A stretch of 64,000 nucleotides of DNA, taken from Planococcus salinarum. Lineage in GTDB: Bacteria > Bacillota > Bacilli > Bacillales_A > Planococcaceae. Shown here in pieces: positions 43,784-52,713 of this stretch; position 1 is the first letter of the stretch; the number at the start of each line of letters is the position of its first letter. The translations under genes and the position numbers were made by a program. The notes below the pieces were generated by a model that was not told the DNA's origin, did no database searches, and worked only from the letters and a program-made list of their open reading frames with translations. The stretch is taken from assembly GCF_007004625.1 (NCBI RefSeq), contig NZ_VIFV01000009.1:48141-112140 (forward strand), given 5' to 3'.

Positions 43784-44248
43784 TTAATTCACATCGCCCA
43801 AATAAACCGCTCCGCGCTTGTCGTCAATGAGATCCTGCATAAAAGGAACAATGGCTTTCGGGTAGATCCGACAGGTTGGCAACTGGTCGACTGCCACCCA
43901 TTCAATTCCCAGTTGATGGACATCCGGGTTCGTCGGTACGGCAAATCCGCTTTCTTCTTGCAGCAATTCACATAAGAAATAATATTCGATTTGGTGCATG
44001 GCGGAATCAACTGCTGTGTGCTCATGGTTTTTGCCTATGTATTCCCGGATATGCAACAATTGCCCCACGTCAACAGTGGCCCCCATTTCTTCAAGGCATT
44101 CCCTTTGGACGGTATCGGTCAATGCCTCGCCGTGGTCCTGGCCACCGCCGGGGAAAATGTAGAAGATTCCTTCCTTGTCCAGGTTTTTTGTCAACAATAA
44201 CTTGGCGTCTTTTAAAATCACCGCTTTTGCTGAATTTCGGATGTACAT
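43784..44248 (-). CDS. Nudix hydrolase (last gene of a four-gene operon)
   Basis: 154 aa from ATG 44248 (AAAGGAGGGAAGTT). The Nudix box is at about 36-58 (GGG, E, REC, EE, G). Its start lies 31 bp inside the end of the preceding HAD gene, in another frame, so it is translated from the same mRNA. The operon 46131-43784 reads kinase, alpha/beta hydrolase, HAD phosphatase, Nudix: all small hydrolases or transferases, no pathway obvious. Substrate unknown. Confidence 0.86.
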   Translation of the reverse strand: MYIRNSAKAVILKDAKLLLTKNLDKEGIFYIFPGGGQDHGEALTDTVQRECLEEMGATVDVGQLLHIREYIGKNHEHTAVDSAMHQIEYYFLCELLQEESGFAVPTNPDVHQLGIEWVAVDQLPTCRIYPKAIVPFMQDLIDDKRGAVYLGDVN

Positions 44249-44811
44249 AACTTCCCTCCTTTTGTCAAATCGTCCCTGATCCATTGGGCCGCCTCCAGCA
44301 CATTCGCTGCAATATGCTCCGGTTCGATATCGGGCCAGAGGTGTTTATATTCCCCAAGGGAACTTTCCCCCCGGCCGGTTGTCACCAACACCAGCCGGGC
44401 TCCGGCCCGGTGCGCCGCCAACATGTCAGAGCCGCCGGTGTCCCCCACTACATAACACTCTGCAAGATCGAGCTGATGTTCCGCTTTCGCCCGTTCCAGC
44501 ATTCCCGTCTTCGGTTTTCGGCAAGCGCACTGGTCTTCCGGTTTATGCGGACAATAATAGATGCCGTCCAGAAAGGCTGAATGCTGCTCTAATTCGGCCT
44601 CCATCCGCTGAAAACCTTCAAGCAATTCCCTTTCGGTGAAATACCCTTTGCCCACCCTCGACTGGTTGGTGAACAGCAGCACTTTCACGCCGGTATCATT
44701 CAGCAGTTTGATGGCGGCTGGCGCAAACTCAAACATCGTGAATTCAGAGGGATGAATGCCAGAGCCATCGCCGCCGATTGTTCCGTCGCGGTCAATAAAG
44801 ACTGCTTTCAT
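44218..44811 (-). CDS. HAD-family histidinol/heptose-bisphosphate phosphatase-like protein
   Basis: 197 aa from ATG 44811. MKAVFIDRDGTIGGDG is the HAD nucleophile motif (FIDRDGT) of the HisB-N/GmhB group. LLFTNQSRVGKGYF is motif II (about 45-58). The zinc loop CPHKPEDQCACRKP (about 87-100) and VVGDTGGSDM (about 123) complete the pattern of D,D-heptose 1,7-bisphosphate phosphatase relatives. In a Gram-positive it may act on other sugar phosphates. An in-frame upstream codon at 44850 adds 13 unsupported residues. Confidence 0.88.
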   Translation of the reverse strand: MKAVFIDRDGTIGGDGSGIHPSEFTMFEFAPAAIKLLNDTGVKVLLFTNQSRVGKGYFTERELLEGFQRMEAELEQHSAFLDGIYYCPHKPEDQCACRKPKTGMLERAKAEHQLDLAECYVVGDTGGSDMLAAHRAGARLVLVTTGRGESSLGEYKHLWPDIEPEHIAANVLEAAQWIRDDLTKGGKLCTSEIQQKR

Positions 44812-44850
44812 ATGAATCAACTCCGTTTCTTGCGGAAAATTTTCTGGCAC

Positions 44851-45558
44851 TCACAGGTTTTTCAAAAAAAGTTCCAATACTTTCGAATACAATTCCGGCT
44901 GTTCTGCATGGACCAGGTGTGCAGCAAACGGAATGGTGGCAATATGAACATTGTTGAATTCCGCCCGATAATCCATCAGGCTCTTCACTTCATGGGGGCT
45001 GGTTTCGCCTGCGATGACCAGGATGGGTGCGGATATACCGGATAAATCACCTGTCTCGTGAAACGGGTACCAATCTTCGCTTCTGCCCATCTCGATGAAA
45101 CGAGTCCACCCCGGTCCATGCAGGTCATTAAAATACATTAAGGCTTCTTCGTTGTTCATTAATTCCGCCTGCATTTTCACATCTTCCTGATGCATTTCCA
45201 GCCAATTTTCGGGCATGCCCTTCGTTACCCCGGAAATGGTCAAACTTTTCAATTTGTCCGGGTAGCGCTTGGCGAAAGATAGTGCCGCCAATGCGCCCAG
45301 GGATGCGCCGACGATATGGGTTTTTTGAATGCCTAAACCTTCCAATGTCTCTGCCAGATCGTCTGCTGAGTCCTCAAAAAAATTGCTGATATCCACGGTT
45401 GCAGACTTCCCGTGACCTCTTAGATCTGGAGAAATTATGCGATAACCATTCATGAACGTGTTCTGTTGTTGAATAAAATCGGTGGCAGCTGTCTGAAAGC
45501 CGGTGTGAAGAAAAACGATTGCTTCGCCGCCCCCTTTTAGTTCTGTATGCAGTATCAC
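44851..45558 (-). CDS. Alpha/beta hydrolase
   Basis: 235 aa. The oxyanion-side strand reads IVFLHTGFQTAA (about 14), then LRGHGKS (about 46), nucleophile elbow IVGASLGALAAL (about 81-92, Ser in GASLG), a likely Asp in LVIAGETSP region (about 178), and a His at the end (PFAAHLVHAEQ). The start is GTG 45558 after CTGGAGGTTGAAACA. Kinase upstream (15 bp), HAD gene downstream (39 bp). Substrate unknown. Confidence 0.85.
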   Translation of the reverse strand: MILHTELKGGGEAIVFLHTGFQTAATDFIQQQNTFMNGYRIISPDLRGHGKSATVDISNFFEDSADDLAETLEGLGIQKTHIVGASLGALAALSFAKRYPDKLKSLTISGVTKGMPENWLEMHQEDVKMQAELMNNEEALMYFNDLHGPGWTRFIEMGRSEDWYPFHETGDLSGISAPILVIAGETSPHEVKSLMDYRAEFNNVHIATIPFAAHLVHAEQPELYSKVLELFLKNL

Positions 45559-45573
45559 TGTTTCAACCTCCAG

Positions 45574-46131
45574 TTATGAATAGGGTTTTTGAATGTTCCT
45601 TATGGATTCTGCAATGGAATGCACAACCTCCGTTATGGAGTGAGTACCGTCTACTACCAAATCGGAATTTGGTCTGATTGTCTCGAGCATATGGAGGTAT
45701 GCCACTCTCCCCCTGTCAGCATAATACTTGATGTCCCCCAATATCTCATCCGATCCGGCATCAGAAGAGTCTCTCATCAATCTGCGTGCCAAAGCCAAAT
45801 CGAGGGGTGTATCGATGAAAACTGTGAAATCTATATAAGGGCTGGACTGTGCATGCTGATCAGCGAAAGGAAAATCCAGGATGATATAGTTGAGCGATTC
45901 AGCCAGCAACCGGCCCAAATCGGACATAAACGGAAGAAGGTTCCATTCATTGATATCGGCTCCCTTATCCAGCCAGTCCATGATATCTTCCGGTCCCACG
46001 CAATCGTATTGATCAAAGTAGAGTGCTTTGGTGTTTGGCAATACGTGTGTTAAACCGGCGACTGCTGTGGTTTTTCCCCCTCCCGAAACACTGGCAATTG
46101 CAACGATAAACGGCGATGCTTGGGACTTCAT
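45574..46131 (-). CDS. P-loop kinase, uridine-kinase-like
   Basis: 185 aa with Walker A ASVSGGGKTTAVAGL (about 13-27) and a DFPFADQH segment resembling the switch region of uridine/phosphoribulokinase-like enzymes. PNTKALYFDQYD (about 32) fits a substrate-binding strand. The acceptor is unknown. First gene of a four-gene minus-strand operon running to 43784. No upstream partner gene. Confidence 0.78.
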   Translation of the reverse strand: MKSQASPFIVAIASVSGGGKTTAVAGLTHVLPNTKALYFDQYDCVGPEDIMDWLDKGADINEWNLLPFMSDLGRLLAESLNYIILDFPFADQHAQSSPYIDFTVFIDTPLDLALARRLMRDSSDAGSDEILGDIKYYADRGRVAYLHMLETIRPNSDLVVDGTHSITEVVHSIAESIRNIQKPYS

Positions 46132-46240
46132 TTCCCGCTCCCCCTTTTTTGATTCTTTTCCTTAATAATACCTGAAAAACCTTCCTGAATTGTCGCTTTA
46201 AAAGATAAAAAGCATCAATTTCTAAAACTGCTTTCCATAA

Positions 46241-46492
46241 CTATTTCTTTACTTTCAGGTCTAAAAGTAGAAGCGTTATATTCAATGAAATTGAGAGTAT
46301 CGTCACTACCCATAACGCTGCTTCCATCGTCGGCACGACATCCAATAAAGCAGACCAATCTTCCGCCTTTACCCAATCGGACACCATGCTGTAATCTGCA
46401 ACAACCGTTAAGGCTGTAAATGATAATCCCATGGCCATCGCCAATCGATAACCTTTGTTGCTGTTATTGCGATAAGTCCTAGCATGAACCAC
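46241..46492 (-). CDS. Small two-TM membrane protein (83 aa)
   Basis: Two hydrophobic segments (LAMAMGLSFTALTVVADY and ALWVVTILSISLNITLLLL) separated by about 25 polar residues, with basic residues at both termini. GGAGGCATGATTAT precedes the GTG start at 46492. Holin-like in outline, but there is no lysin nearby; no family recognised. Confidence 0.65.
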   Translation of the reverse strand: MVHARTYRNNSNKGYRLAMAMGLSFTALTVVADYSMVSDWVKAEDWSALLDVVPTMEAALWVVTILSISLNITLLLLDLKVKK

Positions 46493-46780
46493 ATAATCAT
46501 GCCTCCATTATATTGTTATTTAATATATTAACCTAACTTTTTTATAAGATTGCTATATAAAATATAACAATCTATAGCCCAATTGCATTCGTTTCTTACT
46601 AAAGAAATCCCCTTAATTCTTCCGTCTAAAATGTTGCAATTTTATAATATTTCCAAATAATTGAAACTTTCAGTATTATAAACCGTACAGTATTTAAGAA
46701 CGATTTTATAATTGTTGTTCACTTAATAAAAGTTTCTTCCCATTTTTTAAAAAGTATTTGAATGACAGGAGAAAAAACCA
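46493..46780. other. AT-rich divergent intergenic region, no gene
   Basis: 288 bp, very AT-rich, with the promoters of the small minus-strand membrane protein and the plus-strand permease operon. No motif recognised. Confidence 0.4.
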
Positions 46781-47104
46781 ATGAAGAAGCCAATCATTTT
46801 TATTTTGACACTACTGATTCTCGGGATTGGAAATTGGCTGATTTCGACCCTGTTCAACCTGAATTTTGTGGACGTATCCATTCCCTTCGGAGTCGTCTGC
46901 GCAGGGTTGGCCCATAGCTTTACAGGTGGAACCAGCCCGTATACCCGTCAATCAGACATGGAAACGCGCGGCGAAACCGGTATTCGGATGCCGTTCAAAA
47001 ATAAGGCGGCACGTACCTCTTTTGTTTTTTTCGGTTCTCTCACTTATTTTGTTTTTGCACTCGTTATGACGCTCGTTTTTTACAGGGAGTATTTCATTGG
47101 GTAA
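46781..47104 (+). CDS. Small membrane protein preceding the permease (107 aa)
   Basis: Hydrophobic N-terminus (PIIFILTLLILGIGNWLIS), a middle segment with TGGTSPYTRQSDMETRGETG, and a C-terminal membrane helix (FVFFGSLTYFVFALVMTLVFY). CAGGAG precedes the ATG. It is followed 42 bp later by a fused permease gene, with which it is probably co-transcribed. No known family. Confidence 0.7.
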   Translation: MKKPIIFILTLLILGIGNWLISTLFNLNFVDVSIPFGVVCAGLAHSFTGGTSPYTRQSDMETRGETGIRMPFKNKAARTSFVFFGSLTYFVFALVMTLVFYREYFIG

Positions 47105-47146
47105 CGGCAGTTATTCAAAATCCACTCACCGAAAGGAGGGGTTTGC

Positions 47147-49141
47147 TTGAAAAATGTTGTCCTCATCCCGTTAAAATATTTACTCGGCTTACTCGGAATA
47201 CTGTTGATAAGCTGCGCTCCCGTTCTCTTTTCGCCCGGTCAATTGTTCGACATCCGCTTGTTTTTCCAGACATGCTGGCAAGTACTGACTGCCTTGCTGC
47301 GCCCTGCCGAGTGGCAGCTCAATTACCGTGTTCCTAGTACGTTCGATATGGTTGATGTATCCTTTTCACACTATTTAACCGGTCCTTATCTTTATTCCAT
47401 GCCAATTTTGATTGCTGCATTACTCCTGGCACTCTTGCTGTCGTTTGGATTAGCCATGTTGGTCATGCTATCAAAAGGACGGGTAAAATCACTCATCCTG
47501 CAATCTTCAAAAGTGATGGAGTCGTTCCCGGATTTTTCATACATATTCCTGATTCAAATTGCGGTCGTCCAAATCTATGCAATAACCGGTTACCTGGTCC
47601 TCGACTTCTACAGCCTGGGTGGCGAGTTGGTTTATGTGGCACCGATCCTTTGTTTGTCGGTTCTTCCGACGCTGCTGTTCTTCAAATTGTTCGTCCTGCT
47701 TTTTGAAGCCGAATGGAAGCAGCCTTACGTTGATCTTGCGAAAGGCAAAGGGTTGGGAAATACCGAGGTTTTACTGAAGCATTGCACCTCCAATGTACTG
47801 AAAAGCTTGTTCTTCCAGTCGAAATCCATTGTGTGGCTCACCATCTCTTCGTTGCTCATCATCGAGCATCTGTTTGGAATCGAGGGCATCCTTTATTACC
47901 TGAGAAATGATTTCACGCCGAAAGGAATCACATTTATCCTTGTGACGGTTTTCACGCCGTTCTTTCTTTTTTACGCATTCGTGGAACTGATGATCAATAA
48001 AGAACGTATCGAACGGAATGCTGTTTTTGGGAAGTTCAGTTTGCATTTACTGGATGTCACCCAGTTGCGTTCGCTCATTTCCTCCATCTTCACGAGAGAG
48101 AGAAAAGAGACGACGAAAATTTTTCCGAAGTTGCGATCGGTTTTCCTTTCACGTTTGAAAATCACGATTCCATCCTTGATCGTTTTAGGACTGTTCTTCA
48201 TCAGTCTCTTCTACTTTCTCTTTTTCGATGACCAGGTCGGCCAAACGCAATACTTATATGCAGATGATGGCAGCATGTTGAGCAGTGCCCCACATCCGCC
48301 TTCCTCCGAACTTCCATTCGGAACGGATCCTTATGGTTATTCGATTTCTCAGCAATTGCTGGTGGGCATCAAATACACCATTGCCATCACATTCATCATT
48401 GCTACGGTCCGCATCGCTGCAGGTTATGTATTCGGCTTCATCTATGTCTTCTATTTAAACAATAGAATCAGAAAAGCCGTGACCTCGATTGCCGATGGGA
48501 TGCATTTCCTGCCCTTAAGCCTGCTGGTCTTTATTTTACTCGTGCCCGTCCTCATTAATCATGGAGATTGGACCACCACCTTACCTGAACGTCTCGCTAT
48601 TCAAATATTGATCATGTCACTCATTGTGCTGCCAATTACGATGAGCTCGATCGGCAACGAAATGAACGAAATACTGAAGAAAGAGTATGTGCAGAGCTCT
48701 GTGTTGATGGGTGGTTCCCTGATTTGGATTTTGGTTAAGCACATCAATCCACAGTTGTGGCAAAAGCTTGTGCTGAACTGGACACAGCATGTCGTGCAGG
48801 TGCTCCAGATGTTTGTACATTTGGGCATCTTGTCGATCTTCGTGGGAGGTGCAGCAAGTCAGGACGGTCCCGGGCGACTCATTCCAGAAATTTATGAGCT
48901 GTCCGGAATGATTGCCATCTCCAGAGAGGCGTTTGTCACCCAGCAATTCTGGATGATTCTGCCGCCGATCTTTGTCTTCATGCTGTTGATTTACTGCTTC
49001 AATACGATAGCCGAAGGACTGACACAGAAAAAGCCGGTTTCTGTACCGGCTAAAAAAGAAAAGGCAGTCAGTGCTCCAAAACCTGTTGAAACTGGAATTG
49101 CAAGATTCACGAGGTTAAAAGAGCGAAACGATATAGGGTAA
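47147..49141 (+). CDS. Fused two-domain ABC permease (OppB-OppC/DppBC-like)
   Basis: 664 aa, about 12 hydrophobic segments. The first half (to about 300) resembles the OppB-type permease, with a permease EAA-like loop near 195 (DLAKGKGLGNTEVLLKHCT). The second half (about 340-640) resembles OppC, with FGTDPYGYSISQQLLVGIKYT and EYVQSSVLMGGSLIWILVKH near 511. In most bacteria these are separate proteins. Here they lie in one chain and no ATPase or binding protein gene is nearby. The start is TTG 47147 after CGAAAGGAGGGG. Predicted peptide or nickel-type import is inference. Confidence 0.82.
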   Translation: MKNVVLIPLKYLLGLLGILLISCAPVLFSPGQLFDIRLFFQTCWQVLTALLRPAEWQLNYRVPSTFDMVDVSFSHYLTGPYLYSMPILIAALLLALLLSFGLAMLVMLSKGRVKSLILQSSKVMESFPDFSYIFLIQIAVVQIYAITGYLVLDFYSLGGELVYVAPILCLSVLPTLLFFKLFVLLFEAEWKQPYVDLAKGKGLGNTEVLLKHCTSNVLKSLFFQSKSIVWLTISSLLIIEHLFGIEGILYYLRNDFTPKGITFILVTVFTPFFLFYAFVELMINKERIERNAVFGKFSLHLLDVTQLRSLISSIFTRERKETTKIFPKLRSVFLSRLKITIPSLIVLGLFFISLFYFLFFDDQVGQTQYLYADDGSMLSSAPHPPSSELPFGTDPYGYSISQQLLVGIKYTIAITFIIATVRIAAGYVFGFIYVFYLNNRIRKAVTSIADGMHFLPLSLLVFILLVPVLINHGDWTTTLPERLAIQILIMSLIVLPITMSSIGNEMNEILKKEYVQSSVLMGGSLIWILVKHINPQLWQKLVLNWTQHVVQVLQMFVHLGILSIFVGGAASQDGPGRLIPEIYELSGMIAISREAFVTQQFWMILPPIFVFMLLIYCFNTIAEGLTQKKPVSVPAKKEKAVSAPKPVETGIARFTRLKERNDIG

Positions 49142-49175
49142 TATAGAAAAGACGTCATAATTTTTTAAGAAAAAT

Positions 49176-49211
49176 AGAGGATGGAAGGTTTGTTGAAACC
49201 TTCCGTCCTCT
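49176..49211 (+). terminator. Terminator after the fused permease gene
   Basis: AGAGGATGGAAGGTTT / AAACCTTCCGTCCTCT stem with one mismatch and a GTTG loop; the tail TAATTAATATTTT is only moderately T-rich. Confidence 0.8.
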
Positions 49212-49324
49212 AATTAATATTTTAAATTCCTAAGATAAAATTTTTTATTGTTTATAGACTTCTGATAATCCCTCATATGTAAAATGTAAAAAGAGTGGAA
49301 AAACATAATCCTTAAATCGATAAC

Positions 49325-49516
49325 TCAATTAGTTATTAATTCAATAAATCTAATTGCTGAGTATAAAGTAAAACCTACACCAATTACTATAATAATAAAT
49401 CTAATGATAAATCTTATAACTCTAGGTGTTTTAGATCGGACAAAAAAATCAAAAATACCATAAGTTAAAAATAAAATACCAATCGAAAAAGCGATTAAAA
49501 CTTCCAACAAACTCAC
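49325..49516 (-). CDS. Small membrane protein (about 63 aa)
   Basis: Two hydrophobic stretches (EVLIAFSIGILFLTYGIFDFFV and FIIIVIGVGFTLYSAIRFIELI) with basic residues between them. GAGG lies so close to the GTG at 49516 that a TTG two or three codons later is the likelier start. No family recognised. It opens the AT-rich right part of the window. Confidence 0.55.
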   Translation of the reverse strand: MSLLEVLIAFSIGILFLTYGIFDFFVRSKTPRVIRFIIRFIIIVIGVGFTLYSAIRFIELITN

Positions 49517-49764
49517 CTCAATATAAAATGATTACTTATCTTTACAAACCAATTGAAAAATTTTACTTTTTATTTTTTGAGTGGGTAGAAAAATGTAAGT
49601 TTATTGAAATACATCCTTTTTTAATCATAACATGAATAAATACAGAAAATTCTTTTTAATACAAACCATCAAATCAATATCATCTTTTAAAAGCCTATTG
49701 TGCTGAGTAGAATCAATTTATTCAACTTTACATAGACATGACAAAGCATTCGACGTATATAGAA

Positions 49765-49875
49765 AATCGTTAGTAAAAGTATACTTTCACAGAAAAAAAG
49801 AGAAAATAGGTATTAATCAGCCTAATTTCTCGCTTTCTATTTCTGCAACTTCCGATAAGGTATCATATGTAAACT
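49765..49875. repeat. Dispersed repeat, copy 1 of 6
   Basis: Contains AAATCGTTAGTAAAAGTATA, a hairpin based on AGAGAAAATAGG / CCTAATTTCTC, then CTGCAACTTCCGATAAGG and TATCATATGTAAACT. It lies 3' of the minus-strand anti-sigma gene (stop at 49985). The rest of 49517-49984 holds no gene. Confidence 0.75.
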
Positions 49876-49984
49876 GTTTTTCATGAAATAAATTGTTTAA
49901 CGTACTCGAAAAAACGAACAGCGATGGGCTATTCCCTCACTATCCGTTCCATTTACCGCAATGCTCTTTGAAGCTCTCTTTTGA

Positions 49985-51004
49985 TTACCTAAGGTTCACC
50001 TCAAACGCCTCTTCTTCTAACAGATTATGAAGATCGGTCTTTTCCTCCCCTTCTTTTCCAGAAATAATGAAAGGCGTGATTTTCAACGATGAAACTTCTT
50101 CTGTCAGAACTTCAAAGCGGAAATAAGCATCTTCTGTTAACGTATTTTCTGCTGTCGGTTCATAAATCTTTCCGTTCTCATCTTCTACCCGGAACCGGAC
50201 ATCAAACTCGTATTCCAAACCGTTAGTACTGTAAATGTGATACCTCAAAGTACTGGAAACAGGTGACATAATCAGTTCCGCTACTTCGACACGCTGTCCA
50301 TTCGCCAATGTAAATTCCCGGTTAATGGGAATGATTTTACTTTCCGCAAGCAATGCTTCGCCGGAAGCCATGAATTCGAAGGTCCAGTCACCTTTTATCA
50401 GTGAATCTCTTCCGACATCGCCATAAGCGATTTTGATTTCCATGGCTTGACTCAGATCCAGTCCTTGAATATCCATGGAGCTGAATAAGGCAAAAGTGGA
50501 GTCATTTAGCTGCACCACATCTCCCCCACCATTCGCTGACACCTCTTGTCCGTTGATCCAAACGGTCGGAAATGGGTTCAGTTCGTCTAGCTGCTGGCTA
50601 TCCGACCGAGGCTGAAAGGAACTGTTGATTAACAACCGGCCTTCATCGATCATCACTTCATTTAATGTTATATTGCCTTGATCACTTTTTGCTGTGTGTC
50701 CCACAACTGTTTTATAACTTTCGAATGTGTTGTCTTCATCGGTGCCGAGATAATGTTCCAGCAAAGGGCCAAGAATCGGCATGTTTGCCCAGGCGTTGGA
50801 CTGTGTCCCGATACCAACTGAAAACAGGATGAACGCTGCGGCTGTAATCGCCACGAATGTAGAACGGCTGGTTATCGGTCGTTTATGCAGCTTCTTTTTC
50901 ATTCTTTTTTTCATTTTCTTTTTTTCGAAGCCGGTCAATTCTGGAATGTCGTATTCTTCCAAGTCCACATCAACTTCGTTCAATAATTGATAAACGTCTT
51001 TCAT
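49985..51004 (-). CDS. Anti-sigma factor-like membrane protein (DUF4179 type)
   Basis: 339 aa. A cytoplasmic N-terminal region of about 50 residues rich in lysine is followed by one membrane segment (STFVAITAAAFILFSVGIG, about 48-66). An extracytoplasmic domain follows. This DUF4179 layout is typical of regulators partnering ECF sigma factors. The sigma gene ends 20 bp upstream, so the two are one operon. The signal sensed is unknown. No zinc-binding HXXXCXXC is visible in the cytoplasmic part, so it is not a ZAS-type anti-sigma. Confidence 0.75.
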   Translation of the reverse strand: MKDVYQLLNEVDVDLEEYDIPELTGFEKKKMKKRMKKKLHKRPITSRSTFVAITAAAFILFSVGIGTQSNAWANMPILGPLLEHYLGTDEDNTFESYKTVVGHTAKSDQGNITLNEVMIDEGRLLINSSFQPRSDSQQLDELNPFPTVWINGQEVSANGGGDVVQLNDSTFALFSSMDIQGLDLSQAMEIKIAYGDVGRDSLIKGDWTFEFMASGEALLAESKIIPINREFTLANGQRVEVAELIMSPVSSTLRYHIYSTNGLEYEFDVRFRVEDENGKIYEPTAENTLTEDAYFRFEVLTEEVSSLKITPFIISGKEGEEKTDLHNLLEEEAFEVNLR

Positions 51005-51024
51005 TTTGTCACCTCATTTTCACT

Positions 51025-51576
51025 TTACTGTTCTCCAAAAATCCGTCTCAAGCCTTTCAGCTTTTTCCGGCCTCTCGATAATCGGTTGTGAATGGCCGAT
51101 TTTTCCACGTTCAGTTCGTTTGCCAGGCTGGCAGTATCTTTCCCGTCGATGTAGTAATCGACAAAAAGTTTTCGGTCTTCCGGTGTCAGCTGATCTAGTA
51201 GTGCTTCTGTTTCCAAGCTCAATTCCTTCTTCAGGACTTGCCTATCATCCGCTTGATTGCTCTCCAAGTTATAATCCGGTGCGTGTTGTTTTTCGGCCAG
51301 CTTCAGATATTTCCTTTTATAATCGATCGCTTTGTACTTTGAAATGGCCGCCAGCCAATTCTTCAAAGAGTTTGTTTTTTCATTAAAAGAACCGATGTGA
51401 TTCCAGGCGGCGAGCAGGACGTCATCAATGCATTCGTCCTGGACATGTCGGAATTGGTATAAGTGCTGCGCCACAATGCTTTTAATGAGTCCGCCGTACT
51501 GGTCAATCACAAAATGCAACGCATCTTCATTTTGCCGTTTCAGTTCCTGAACGACGTTTTCATGATTAATCTTCAT
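51025..51576 (-). CDS. ECF-type RNA polymerase sigma factor
   Basis: 183 aa. The region 2 helix is FRHVQDECIDDVLLAAWNHIGSF (about 43-65), then NWLAAISKYKAIDYKRK. The C-terminal region 4 helix-turn-helix is GKDTASLANELNVEKSAIHNRLSRGRKKL (about 147-175). Directly upstream of its membrane partner (20 bp). Its target promoters are unknown; autoregulation is common in this class. Hairpins of the HAD transcript lie upstream. Confidence 0.9.
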   Translation of the reverse strand: MKINHENVVQELKRQNEDALHFVIDQYGGLIKSIVAQHLYQFRHVQDECIDDVLLAAWNHIGSFNEKTNSLKNWLAAISKYKAIDYKRKYLKLAEKQHAPDYNLESNQADDRQVLKKELSLETEALLDQLTPEDRKLFVDYYIDGKDTASLANELNVEKSAIHNRLSRGRKKLKGLRRIFGEQ

Positions 51577-51695
51577 TCAATCTGATGACTCCTTTCCAAA
51601 GGCCCTTACCTATTAATTCGTTTGCCGGACCTCAAAGCTATCCGAAAACGGAAGAATTAATGAAATTCCTCATAATTTTTTCTGTATGGATACAC

Positions 51696-51723
51696 AAAAA
51701 CTCTACTTCAAATAGAAGTAGAG
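51696..51723 (-). terminator. Terminator of the HAD hydrolase transcript
   Basis: CTCTACTTC / GAAGTAGAG stem with loop AAATA, and a T run on the minus strand. The remaining part of 51577-51877 holds no gene. Confidence 0.7.
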
Positions 51724-51877
51724 CCTACAGGACCTCGTAACTGAGTCTATTTACATGATAACCATAACACTTCGGGACCGTTTACTTAATCTAATTTTCT
51801 CCTTATATTACCATGTTACTTCCGATAAAATTTATTCTCTAATTTAACTGTAATCGGGATAACAACATTTGTTAAGA

Positions 51878-52636
51878 CTATTTAACTTCAATCTCTTGCA
51901 TAAGATACTTTTCACTCATACTCAAAATCATTTTTACCACTTGATCCTCTGTGATTTTTAAGGTCGCATGTTCTTTGGCAGCGGAATGATTACCAATGCA
52001 GATACTTTCTTTGGCAGCTTTAAACATGCAAATATCATTTGAGTCATTACCAAAGGCAATGAACTCATTCTCTTTGACTCCCAGTTGCTGTAGCCCTGCC
52101 CATTTATCAATGCCTTCAGGACTCAAATCAAGGATTCTTTCATTCTGGTGCAGATGCAGGGTTAGAGGAAGGGCTTCTAAGCTTTTCTGTATCTCGGCAT
52201 TGCTTGTAAAAAGAACCATTTTCACTACATTTTCCAGCAAATCAATCGGCACGTTTTTCGCACTCTTTAAAGGATCGATGTTTTGATAGATCGGATGGGT
52301 CTGTTCTCCGGTATAGCTGTAGTCCCAGCTGCTATCAATCAAATACGCTAGCTGGTGCGTATCAATAATATTGAATAGTTGCTTGCAAGTAACCATGTCA
52401 AAACTGTTTACTTCGATTGAGCCATCCGCATTTCGAAAAGCCCCGTTTCCTCCGACCATTCTTAACCGGTGATATTTTTCCGGCAACACCGGCAGTAAAT
52501 CACGTATTGGTCGGGCAGATGCAAAGATGATTTCATGTTCCATTGCTAGGCACTCATCCAAAGCAGCACAAATTTCTTGGGTTAAGGGTTGGCCTTTAAA
52601 ACATATGGTTCCGTCAAGATCGAATACAAATTGCAT
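51878..52636 (-). CDS. Cof-type HAD-IIB phosphatase
   Basis: 252 aa. Motif I is FVFDLDGTICFKG (about 3-15), motif II IIFASARPIRD (about 36), and motif IV AFGNDSNDICMFKAA (about 195-209). The large C2 cap between them marks the HAD-IIB (Cof/YcsE) group, which dephosphorylates sugar or nucleotide phosphates. Divergent from a Crp/Fnr-type regulator whose start is 77 bp away, suggesting regulatory coupling. Terminator at 51696. Confidence 0.88.
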   Translation of the reverse strand: MQFVFDLDGTICFKGQPLTQEICAALDECLAMEHEIIFASARPIRDLLPVLPEKYHRLRMVGGNGAFRNADGSIEVNSFDMVTCKQLFNIIDTHQLAYLIDSSWDYSYTGEQTHPIYQNIDPLKSAKNVPIDLLENVVKMVLFTSNAEIQKSLEALPLTLHLHQNERILDLSPEGIDKWAGLQQLGVKENEFIAFGNDSNDICMFKAAKESICIGNHSAAKEHATLKITEDQVVKMILSMSEKYLMQEIEVK

Positions 52637-52713
52637 GATTAGTCACCTCACCTTTATTTTATCTAAGCTTTGCTATACTAAAAAGGACGTCTGTCCGAAA
52701 AGGTGAAATATTG

